A DNA stretch of 64,000 nt from Mycobacterium pseudokansasii (lineage in GTDB: Bacteria; Actinomycetota; Actinomycetes; Mycobacteriales; Mycobacteriaceae), in NCBI RefSeq assembly GCF_900566075.1, contig NZ_UPHU01000001.1, positions 4,154,325-4,218,324 of the forward strand, read 5' to 3'. Below the pieces are notes generated by a model. It saw only the letters and a program-made list of their open reading frames with translations. It did no database searches and had not been told where the DNA came from. Below are positions 57,349-64,000 of this stretch, piece after piece. Made by a program: the position numbers and the translations under genes. How positions within the stretch are numbered: the first letter of the stretch is position 1; each line of letters begins with the position of its first letter.

Positions 57349-57443
57349 GCCGATAGGTCAGCTTGAAACTCAAACCGCTCGTAATGGCAGGCTTTCGGGA
57401 GATGCGTCAGGTGCTCACCGAATCGGCGGCCATGCCACCGTAT

Positions 57444-57549
57444 CGAGTGTGCAGTGACGGCTTTGACTGTGTATGTAGGGCGGGCACGTCCACGATTCGG
57501 CCGCCCCTGACGCACACTCGGCCCCGTCAATGCACACTCGGCGCCGTCA
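57444..57549. repeat. Short repeat GCACACTCGGC(C/G)CCGTCA, two direct copies and one inverted core
   Basis: Direct 18-base copies at 57512-57529 and 57532-57549 differ at one base. The core GCACACTCG occurs inverted as CGAGTGTGC at 57444-57452, followed by AGTGACGG. Such GAGTGTGC-type motifs recur in mycobacterial intergenic DNA as I recall; their function is unknown. Confidence 0.65.
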
Positions 57550-57769
57550 GCCACCGACCCAACCGCACAGCACGCGGTCTCCATCTCCCCACACCGGGGC
57601 GCGGCGCGACGACCCGCCCGGAGCTGAACATCGAGTTGCTGGCCTGAGCGCCGCGATCCGCCAGCCATTCGTTGGTCGACACCAGTTCGCCGGAAACCGG
57701 GCCTAAGCCGGCCCAAGCCATTGCTTCAATGCCGGTGTAACCGCGCGCTAGGTCGTGTAAAAGGTGTCT

Positions 57770-58816
57770 GTGGACAATTTGGCGCCCAGCCCGGACCAGC
57801 CCACATCACTGCTGAAGGAGTCCATGACCCGGCGGTTCTACACCCGCTCCCAGGTCACCGGCGAGATCACGCTGCCCGCCGTTCCGGGCATGATCGACGA
57901 ATACGTGACGATGTGCGCCAAGCTTTTTGCCACGGTGGGCCGGCGGTTTTCCGACGACGAACTTGCCCATGTCAGAAAGGTCCTCGAGGCCCAATTGGCC
58001 GAGGCGTACGGGGCGTCGCATCGCTCGAACATCATCATCTCGTTCAACGCTCCCATCGGCCCGACCTTGCACTACCAAGTGCGGGCCCATTGGCGGACCG
58101 TGGCGCAAGAATACGAGAGCTGGATCAGCACCCGCGAGCCCCCACTTTTCGGCACCGAACCCGATGCGCGGGTGTGGGCCCTGTCCAATGAAGCGGCCGA
58201 ACCACGCACGCATCGGGTGCTGGAGATCGGGGCAGGCACCGGCCGGAACGCCCTGGCGCTGGCGCGGCGCGGGCACCCGGTCGACGTGGTGGAGATGACT
58301 CCGAAGTTCGCCGACATCATCCGCTGCGACGCCGAACGGGAATCCCTCGACGTGCGGGTCATCGTGCGCGACGTCTTCTCGAGCATGGACGAGCTGCGGC
58401 GCGACTACCAGTTGATCGTGCTCTCCGAGGTGGTATCTGATTTCCGGACGGCACAGCAGTTGCGCGGCCTGTTCGAACTGGCGGCGCATTGCCTGGTTCC
58501 CGGCGGACGCTTGGTGTTCAACACCTTCCTGACACACCCGGACTACATACTCGACGAGGCCACCCGGGAGTTCGGGCAACAGGTGTACACGAGCATCTTC
58601 ACCCGACCGGAGATGTCGGCTGCCGCGGCCGGGCTTCCGCTCGAGCTCGTCGGCGACGACTCGGTCTACGACTACGAGAAGGCGCACCTGCCCCCGGGCG
58701 CCTGGCCGCCCACCAGCTGGTACGCCGACTGGGTCAGCGGCCTCGACGTGTTCCCCGTCGAGCGGGAGACAAGCCCGATCACGATGCGCTGGCTGGTCTT
58801 CCGGAAAACGCGCTAG
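57770..58816 (+). CDS. SAM-dependent methyltransferase (Rv2423-like)
   Basis: From GTG at 57770 the product has 348 residues, the length I recall for M. tuberculosis Rv2423 at this place. After a ~145-residue N-terminal domain comes a class I methyltransferase core: VLEIGAGTGRNALALARRG for SAM binding, VDVVEMT for the acidic ribose contact, and LIVLSEVVSDF in the motif IV position. The N-terminal part may bind the substrate. AAAAGG lies five bases before this GTG; a GTG at 57764 would add two residues. The substrate is unknown. Confidence 0.82.
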   Translation: MDNLAPSPDQPTSLLKESMTRRFYTRSQVTGEITLPAVPGMIDEYVTMCAKLFATVGRRFSDDELAHVRKVLEAQLAEAYGASHRSNIIISFNAPIGPTLHYQVRAHWRTVAQEYESWISTREPPLFGTEPDARVWALSNEAAEPRTHRVLEIGAGTGRNALALARRGHPVDVVEMTPKFADIIRCDAERESLDVRVIVRDVFSSMDELRRDYQLIVLSEVVSDFRTAQQLRGLFELAAHCLVPGGRLVFNTFLTHPDYILDEATREFGQQVYTSIFTRPEMSAAAAGLPLELVGDDSVYDYEKAHLPPGAWPPTSWYADWVSGLDVFPVERETSPITMRWLVFRKTR

Positions 58817-58822
58817 ATCCCG

Positions 58823-60262
58823 TCACACCGGCAACAGCCGGTCGATCACCTCGGCCAGCTGTTTGGCCGAACGGCATTCGTGCATCGTGATCACGTCCTG
58901 GTAGCGCGGCACTGCCGAGTCGCCGCTGCCCCACAGGTGTTTGGGCTCGGGGTTGAGCCAGTGCGCGTGCCGGCTCGCGGTGACCATGTCGGCCAGCACG
59001 TCCACTGCCGGGTTGCGGTAGTTGGTGCGGCCGTCGCCGAGTACCAGCAGTGAGCTGCGCGGCGACAGCACGCTCGGAAAAGCCTGCATGAAGGACACGA
59101 ACGCGTTGCCATAGTCGGAATGACCGTCGCGGTTGTACACACCGGCTTCCCGGGTGATCCGCTGAATCGCCACGGCCAGATCGGCTTCCGGGCCGAACAT
59201 GTGGGTCACTTCGTCGGTGGTGTCGATGAAGGCGAACACCCGAACGCGGGAAAACTGTTGGCGCAGCGCATGGACCAGCAACAGCGTGAAGTGGCTGAAC
59301 CCGGCGACGGACCCGGAAACGTCGCACAGGACAACCAGTTCCGGGCGTGCCGGGCGCGGTTTGCGCAGCACCACGTCGATCGGGACGCCGCCGGTGGACA
59401 TCGATTTGCGCAGCGTCTTTCGCAGGTCGATCGATCCGGCGCGGGCCCGGCGCCGGCGCGCCGCCAGCCGAGTGGCCAGCGTTCGGGCCAGCGGGGCCAC
59501 CACCCGGCGCATCTGGCGAAGTTGCTCACCGGAAGCCCGCAGGAACTCGACGTTTTCGGAAAGCTGCGGGATGCCGTACATCTGGACGTGGTCGCGGCCC
59601 AGTTGTTCGGCGGTGCGGCGTTTGGTCTCGGCGTCGACCATCTTACGTAATTGCGTGATCCTTTGCGCCGCAAGCGCTTTGGCGATCTGCTCCTGGGTGG
59701 GGGTGGGCGCGTCGCCGTACGGGGCCAGCAGCCCGGCCAGCAGCTTGCCCTCCAGTTCGTCCAGCGCCATCGCTTTGAGCGCCTGATACGACGAGAACGA
59801 CGGGCCGCGGCTGGAGCTGTACTTGCCGTAGACCTCGACAATGCGCGCGATCATCGCCACCAACCGCTCGTCCATGTCGGCCAGGTCGGGGTTGTCGGTG
59901 AGCAGATCCAGCAGCATCTGCCGCATCGCCTCGACGTCGTCGGGTGGCAGGGAATCGTCCTCGTCGACGTCTTCCGCGGTGACGGCCGCGCGCGCACCCA
60001 GTGCGGCGGGAAACCACAGGTCGAACATCGCGTCGTAGGTTTCGCGGTGATCGGGCCGGCGCAGCACCGCGCACGCGATGCCTTCCCGCAACACCTCACG
60101 ATCGCCCAGACCCAGGGTGGCCATCACCCGCCCGGCGTCCACCGTTTCGGACGGACCCACCGAAATCCCCACGGCGCGAAGCGCTTCCACGAACCCAACC
60201 AGATGGCCGGGCAGCCCGTGCGGGGCCAGCGGGCGGGTGGGTCGGATACGTCGGGTGGCCAT
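58823..60262 (-). CDS. VWA-domain protein (CoxE-like)
   Basis: The 479-residue protein has a long N-terminal helical region with an acidic stretch (VDEDDSLPPDD) and a C-terminal von Willebrand A domain from about residue 305. It has the MIDAS motif DVSGS in VVLCDVSGSVAGFS, followed by the later Thr and Asp (FIDTTDEV, GDGRTNY). It pairs with the MoxR ATPase gene 13 bases upstream; MoxR/VWA pairs act as chaperones that insert metals or assemble complexes. Ends six bases from the convergent methyltransferase stop. Confidence 0.87.
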   Translation of the reverse strand: MATRRIRPTRPLAPHGLPGHLVGFVEALRAVGISVGPSETVDAGRVMATLGLGDREVLREGIACAVLRRPDHRETYDAMFDLWFPAALGARAAVTAEDVDEDDSLPPDDVEAMRQMLLDLLTDNPDLADMDERLVAMIARIVEVYGKYSSSRGPSFSSYQALKAMALDELEGKLLAGLLAPYGDAPTPTQEQIAKALAAQRITQLRKMVDAETKRRTAEQLGRDHVQMYGIPQLSENVEFLRASGEQLRQMRRVVAPLARTLATRLAARRRRARAGSIDLRKTLRKSMSTGGVPIDVVLRKPRPARPELVVLCDVSGSVAGFSHFTLLLVHALRQQFSRVRVFAFIDTTDEVTHMFGPEADLAVAIQRITREAGVYNRDGHSDYGNAFVSFMQAFPSVLSPRSSLLVLGDGRTNYRNPAVDVLADMVTASRHAHWLNPEPKHLWGSGDSAVPRYQDVITMHECRSAKQLAEVIDRLLPV

Positions 60263-60275
60263 CGGTGCGGCCCCT

Positions 60276-61151
60276 TCAGTTGAGCCGCAGCTCGCCGGCC
60301 GCGCGCTGCTGGTCGGATTGGTGTTTGAGCACGACGCCGAGCGTGGCGGCGACCACGGCGTCGTCGATGGTGTCCAGGCCCAGCGCCAGCACCGTGCGGC
60401 CCCAGTCGATGGTCTCGGCGATCGACGGCACCTTCTTGAGCTGCATGCCGCGCAGCACCCCGATGATGCGCACCAGCTCCTCGGCCAGGTGCTCGGGCAG
60501 TTCGGGAACCCGTGACAACAGGATCCGGCGTTCCAGTTCGGGGCTCGGAAAGTCGATGTGCAGGAACAGGCAACGACGCTTGAGCGCCTCGGACAGCTCC
60601 CGGGTCGCGTTGGAGGTCAATACCACGAACGGCGCCCGCTCCGCGGTGAGCGTGCCCAGCTCGGGAACGGTCACCGCGAAATCGGAGAGCACCTCCAGCA
60701 GCAGTCCTTCGATTTCGATGTCGGCTTTGTCGGTTTCGTCGATCAGCAGCACCGTCGGGTCGGTGCGCCGGATCGCCGTCAGCAACGGCCGCTGCAGCAG
60801 GAACTCCTCGCTGAACACGTCGTCTTTTGTGGTCTGCCAGTCGCCCGAGCCGGCCTGGATGCGCAGGATCTGCTTGGCGTGGTTCCACTCGTAGAGGGCC
60901 CGGGCCTCGTCGACGCCCTCGTAGCACTGCAGCCGGACCAGTCCGGACCCGGTGGCCTGGGCGACGGCGCGGGCGAGTTCGGTTTTGCCGACGCCGGCCG
61001 GGCCTTCCACCAGCAGCGGCTTGCCCAGCCGGTCGGCGAGGAAGACGGCGGTCGAGGTGGCGGTGTCGGGCAGGTAGCCGGTCTCGGCCAGCCGCCGCGA
61101 GACGTCGGCGATATCGGCGAATAGTGGCGTGGACCGAGCGGGTACCGTCAC
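60276..61151 (-). CDS. MoxR-type AAA+ ATPase
   Basis: The 291-residue AAA+ protein has Walker A GPAGVGKTELA at about residues 55-65, Walker B VLLIDETDKAD, sensor 1 VLTSNATRELSEALKRR and the MoxR helical lid. It should drive conformational work on a client together with the VWA protein that follows. The client is not next to the pair, unlike in methanol dehydrogenase or CO dehydrogenase clusters. proA ends 26 bases before... the MoxR start lies 26 bases after the proA stop on the same strand. Confidence 0.9.
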   Translation of the reverse strand: MTVPARSTPLFADIADVSRRLAETGYLPDTATSTAVFLADRLGKPLLVEGPAGVGKTELARAVAQATGSGLVRLQCYEGVDEARALYEWNHAKQILRIQAGSGDWQTTKDDVFSEEFLLQRPLLTAIRRTDPTVLLIDETDKADIEIEGLLLEVLSDFAVTVPELGTLTAERAPFVVLTSNATRELSEALKRRCLFLHIDFPSPELERRILLSRVPELPEHLAEELVRIIGVLRGMQLKKVPSIAETIDWGRTVLALGLDTIDDAVVAATLGVVLKHQSDQQRAAGELRLN

Positions 61152-61176
61152 AATCAGTTCTCCTTAACAGGGCCGG

Positions 61177-62436
61177 CTAGGCCGGACGAGTATGGCCGTC
61201 TCCCCACACGATCCACTTGGTCGAGGTCAGTTCCGGCAGTCCCATCGGGCCGCGGGCATGCAGTTTCTGGGTGGAGATGCCGATCTCGGCTCCGAAGCCG
61301 AACTGCTCACCGTCGGTGAACGCCGTCGACGCGTTGACCATGACCGCGGCCGCATCGACCCGTTCGGTGAACCGTTGAGCCGCAGCAAGATTGGTGGTCA
61401 CGATGGCTTCGGTGTGCCCGGTGCCGTACTCGTTGATGTGAGCGATCGCCGCGTCGACACCGTCGACCACGGCCACCGCGATCTCCATCGCCAGGTATTC
61501 CCGGCGCAGGTTGTCGTCGTCGGCTTTCTCATCAGCACAGAGGTGAACGGTGACGCCGGCGTCCTGCAGCACCGCCAGTAGCCGGGGCATCGCGTGATCG
61601 GCAATCGCCGCGTCGACCAGCAGCGTCTCGGCGGCGTTGCAGACGCTGGGCCGGCGGGTCTTGGAGTTCAGCAGCACCCGTTCGGCCACGTCGAGGTCGG
61701 CGGCTTCGTGGACGTAGACATGGCAGTTGCCCACCCCGGTCTCGATGGTGGGCACCTGCGCATCGCGCACCACGGCCTCGATCAGGCCCGCTCCCCCGCG
61801 CGGAATGGCCACGTCGACCAGGCCGCGAGCCTGGATCAGGTGGGTCACGGTGGACCGGTCGGCGGCCGACAGCAGCTGTACCGCGTCGGCCGGCAGATCC
61901 TGACCGACCAGCGCCGTGCGCAACACCGTGACCAGGGCTTCGTTGGACCGCGCCGCCGAGGAGCTGCCGCGCAGCAAAGCGGCGTTGCCCGACTTGAGCG
62001 TGAGGCCGAAGGCGTCGACGGTGACGTTGGGCCGGCCCTCGTAGATCATCCCGACCACGCCGAGCGGGACGCGTTGCTGGCGCAGCTGCAGCCCGTTGGG
62101 CAGGGTGTAGCCGCGCAGCACCTCACCGACCGGGTCGGGCAGCCCGGCGACCTGCCGCAGACCCGCGGCGATGCCGTCGATGCGTTGCGGATTGAGTGCC
62201 AGCCGGTCGAGCATCGCGCTGGGCGTGCCGGCGTGTCGCGCCGCGTTGAGGTCTTCGGCATTGGCGGCCAGTATCTGGTCGGCGCGCGACAAGATCTCAT
62301 CGGCGGCGGCATGCAACGCGCGGTCTTTGACGACCGTCGGCGTCGAGGCCAGCAGCCGCGCGGCCACCCGGGCCCGGCGTGCGGCGTTGTGCACCTCTTG
62401 ACGCAAATCAGGCTGCGATGGTGCTTGCACACTCAT
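61177..62436 (-). CDS. proA: Gamma-glutamyl phosphate reductase ProA
   Basis: Second step of proline synthesis, NADPH reduction of gamma-glutamyl phosphate. The 419-residue aldehyde-dehydrogenase-type protein has the catalytic Cys in [13 protein letters not shown], the cofactor region [15 protein letters not shown] and the C-terminal [14 protein letters not shown] of ProA. ATG at 62436 (or the one before it at 62439) fits the family length; the open frame continues to 63141 as antisense of the amidohydrolase and is rejected. MoxR and VWA genes follow on the same strand. Confidence 0.94.
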   Translation of the reverse strand: MSVQAPSQPDLRQEVHNAARRARVAARLLASTPTVVKDRALHAAADEILSRADQILAANAEDLNAARHAGTPSAMLDRLALNPQRIDGIAAGLRQVAGLPDPVGEVLRGYTLPNGLQLRQQRVPLGVVGMIYEGRPNVTVDAFGLTLKSGNAALLRGSSSAARSNEALVTVLRTALVGQDLPADAVQLLSAADRSTVTHLIQARGLVDVAIPRGGAGLIEAVVRDAQVPTIETGVGNCHVYVHEAADLDVAERVLLNSKTRRPSVCNAAETLLVDAAIADHAMPRLLAVLQDAGVTVHLCADEKADDDNLRREYLAMEIAVAVVDGVDAAIAHINEYGTGHTEAIVTTNLAAAQRFTERVDAAAVMVNASTAFTDGEQFGFGAEIGISTQKLHARGPMGLPELTSTKWIVWGDGHTRPA

Positions 62437-62619
62437 CATCCCAGGGTAACGGGCGTTAGCCGACCGGGCGCGGCCCGGTTCTGGTTGGGAGAACCTGCCG
62501 CGAGCTGCGCCCAGCGACATGCAGCGGCATCCAGCCACATACATTGTGTGAGCGTCGGTGGGAGCCCCGCGAATGGAAAACCGGCGAACGGAAGAAAGAC
62601 GGAAGAAGGGAAGACGTGG

Positions 62620-64000
62620 ATGCCTTGTGACGGATCCGCTGCCGGCGACGAGTCCGCCCGGAAGCTCACGCACCAAGAATTCGGCAAACTCACCGTCTTT
62701 CCGGCGCGCGAGATCATCACCATGTGCGAGGCGATGCCCACGGCGACGGCAGTGGCCGTGGGTGGCGGCAAGATCGTGGCCGTCGGCACCATGGACACGC
62801 TGCAGCCGTGGCTGGACCGCTATGAGTACGACGTCGATGACCGGATGAAGGACAAGGTCTTGATGCCCGGCTTCATCGATCCGCACGTTCATCCGTCCTT
62901 GCCCGCCGTGCTGACGCAGTATCCGTTCCTGGCCCCCGACGACTGGACGCTTCCGACCGGCAAGTTCCCCGGCGCGAGAACTCCGGAGTCCTACCTGGCC
63001 GCGCTCGACAAACTGGTTGCGGCCCACCAGGACTGGACGGTGCCGTTCGTCTCGTGGGGCTACCATCCGCTGTGGCACGGACACCTGACGAGGGCCGACC
63101 TGACCCAGCGCTACCGCGACAAGCCGATCATCTTGTGGCATCGCTCATTTCATGAACTCCTGCTCAACGACGCGGCGCTCAACTGGACCGGGGTGGCCGA
63201 AGAACAGTTCAAGGACCATCCCGAGGCCGACTGGGCACAAGGTCGGTTCTGGGAAAACGCCGCCCAGAGCCTCATGAACACGCCCTTCGGCAAACTGCAC
63301 TTCGATCCGGCCGGCTACCGCAGGGGGATGCAGAACTTCCTGGAAATGGTGCATATGGGCGGCGTGACCACGTGCCTGGACATGGGAGTCGGTATCTTCG
63401 GTGATCCGGTCGGCGAGACCAAGCTCATCCGCGACACCGCCGAATCGATGGAGGCGCCGTGCCGCATCATTCTCACGCCCACCACGGCTGACTTCATCCC
63501 GCGCGGCATCCCGCCAGAAGAAGCGCTCCATGCGGCCGAAGAATGGGCAACCCACAACAGCCGGCGGGTGATGTTCGATCGCCATTTCAAGCTGCAGGTC
63601 GATGGCGCCATTTTCAGCGGGCTGTCCCAGTGCGACTTCCCCGGGTATCTGGACGGGCACACCGGCGTATGGATGGCCTCGCCGGATCAGTTGTACAGCT
63701 ACGCCGAGCCGTTCTGGAAGGCCGGCTACCAGCTGCACGCCCATATCAACGGCGACCTCAGCTCCCGGTTCTACATCGACCTCGTTCGGAGGCTGCAGGA
63801 CGTCAAACCCCGCTTCGGCCACCGCGCGACGCTGGAACACTATGCCTTCAACAGCGAGGACCAGTGCCGGCAAATGAACGAGATCGGCATGCTGGTCTCC
63901 TGCAACGCCTACTACCTGTACATGCTCAGCGACGTCTTCAGCGAGCAATGGCTGGGCCCGGACCGCGGAACGCAGATGGTGCGCATGGGGATGCTGGAGC
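62620..64000 (+). CDS. YtcJ-like amidohydrolase, cut by the window edge
   Basis: An open frame from ATG at 62620 runs 460 codons to the window end without a stop; GAAGAAGG lies upstream. Motifs are the metal ligands in [11 protein letters not shown] near residue 85, the long insertion domain, DGAIFSG and HAHINGD later, and GHRATLEHY. This is the amidohydrolase 3 (YtcJ/LAF3) layout, about 550 residues in full, so roughly 100 residues are missing. It hydrolyses an unknown amide or formamide bond. Divergent from proA with about 180 bases between. M. tuberculosis has ahpC here as I recall. Confidence 0.85.
   Translation, partial: MPCDGSAAGDESARKLTHQEFGKLTVFPAREIITMCEAMPTATAVAVGGGKIVAVGTMDTLQPWLDRYEYDVDDRMKDKVLMPGFIDPHVHPSLPAVLTQYPFLAPDDWTLPTGKFPGARTPESYLAALDKLVAAHQDWTVPFVSWGYHPLWHGHLTRADLTQRYRDKPIILWHRSFHELLLNDAALNWTGVAEEQFKDHPEADWAQGRFWENAAQSLMNTPFGKLHFDPAGYRRGMQNFLEMVHMGGVTTCLDMGVGIFGDPVGETKLIRDTAESMEAPCRIILTPTTADFIPRGIPPEEALHAAEEWATHNSRRVMFDRHFKLQVDGAIFSGLSQCDFPGYLDGHTGVWMASPDQLYSYAEPFWKAGYQLHAHINGDLSSRFYIDLVRRLQDVKPRFGHRATLEHYAFNSEDQCRQMNEIGMLVSCNAYYLYMLSDVFSEQWLGPDRGTQMVRMGMLE

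Larger units (their letters stand above)
57083..57769. other. Long gap with short intergenic repeats, no gene seen
   Basis: About 690 bases between divergent nadD and the methyltransferase gene. The open frames here are short, lack binding sites and have no recognisable product. Two kinds of short repeat are present, listed separately. AAAAGG at 57759-57764 serves the methyltransferase start. In M. tuberculosis this place holds a small hypothetical gene, so decayed coding sequence is possible. Confidence 0.5.

Noticed and set aside
62439..63141. N-terminal extension of proA
   Set aside because: The sequence there is antisense to the amidohydrolase frame, and ProA length and similarity start at 62436.

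Overview
The window is high-GC actinobacterial DNA whose gene content is mycobacterial. It holds three PE_PGRS-type genes, mbtI, rpfD, an mmpS/mmpL pair, eis, octT/gpgP, a DosR-type box and an IdeR-type box. PE_PGRS genes and the gene order point to a slow-growing species related to, but not inside, the M. tuberculosis complex (M. kansasii or M. marinum type; species not proven). From about 6.5 kb to 62.4 kb the order follows, from memory, the M. tuberculosis block Rv2386c (mbtI) to Rv2427c (proA), broken by several blocks of accessory genes.

Layout. 1-4.4 kb: a tight plus-strand cluster of esterase end, SDR, ferritin-like diiron protein, Baeyer-Villiger-type monooxygenase and MerR regulator. 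4.4-7.8 kb: minus-strand DesA1-like desaturase, a RafH/Rv0079-like ribosome hibernation protein with a DosR-type box, and mbtI with an IdeR-type box. No other mbt gene is visible. 8.2-14.2 kb: a small unknown gene, an SbtA-like transporter, hemW, a PE_PGRS gene, rpfD and its membrane partner. 14.7-25 kb: sulfur metabolism, with nirA-cysH-sirB-like on plus and subI-cysT-cysW-cysA1 on minus, plus an exported cysteine-repeat protein and an SQR/FCSD-like flavoprotein between them. 25-33.9 kb: small membrane peptides, a group A monooxygenase, trehalase, lppR, lepA, a MazF-like protein, a CBS protein and an RNase Z-like hydrolase. 34-42.8 kb: PE_PGRS, the transglutaminase/alpha-E/ATP-grasp trio, rpsT, holA, comEC, comEA.

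43-54 kb: an accessory stretch with a paired acyl-CoA dehydrogenase, a VOC protein, eis flanked by a duplicated gene start, a DapB-like gene, an mmpS/mmpL pair and a PecA-like PE aspartic protease. 53.8-57.1 kb: one tightly coupled operon nadD-rsfS-gpgP-octT-degV, linking NAD synthesis, ribosome silencing and methylglucose lipopolysaccharide synthesis. 57.8-64 kb: methyltransferase, VWA/MoxR pair, proA and the start of a YtcJ-like amidohydrolase that runs off the window.

Many operons here use 1- to 4-base stop/start overlaps, which decided several start codons. No tRNA, rRNA, CRISPR array or intact insertion sequence was seen. Gene names rest on recalled family sequences and visible motifs; no database search was run.
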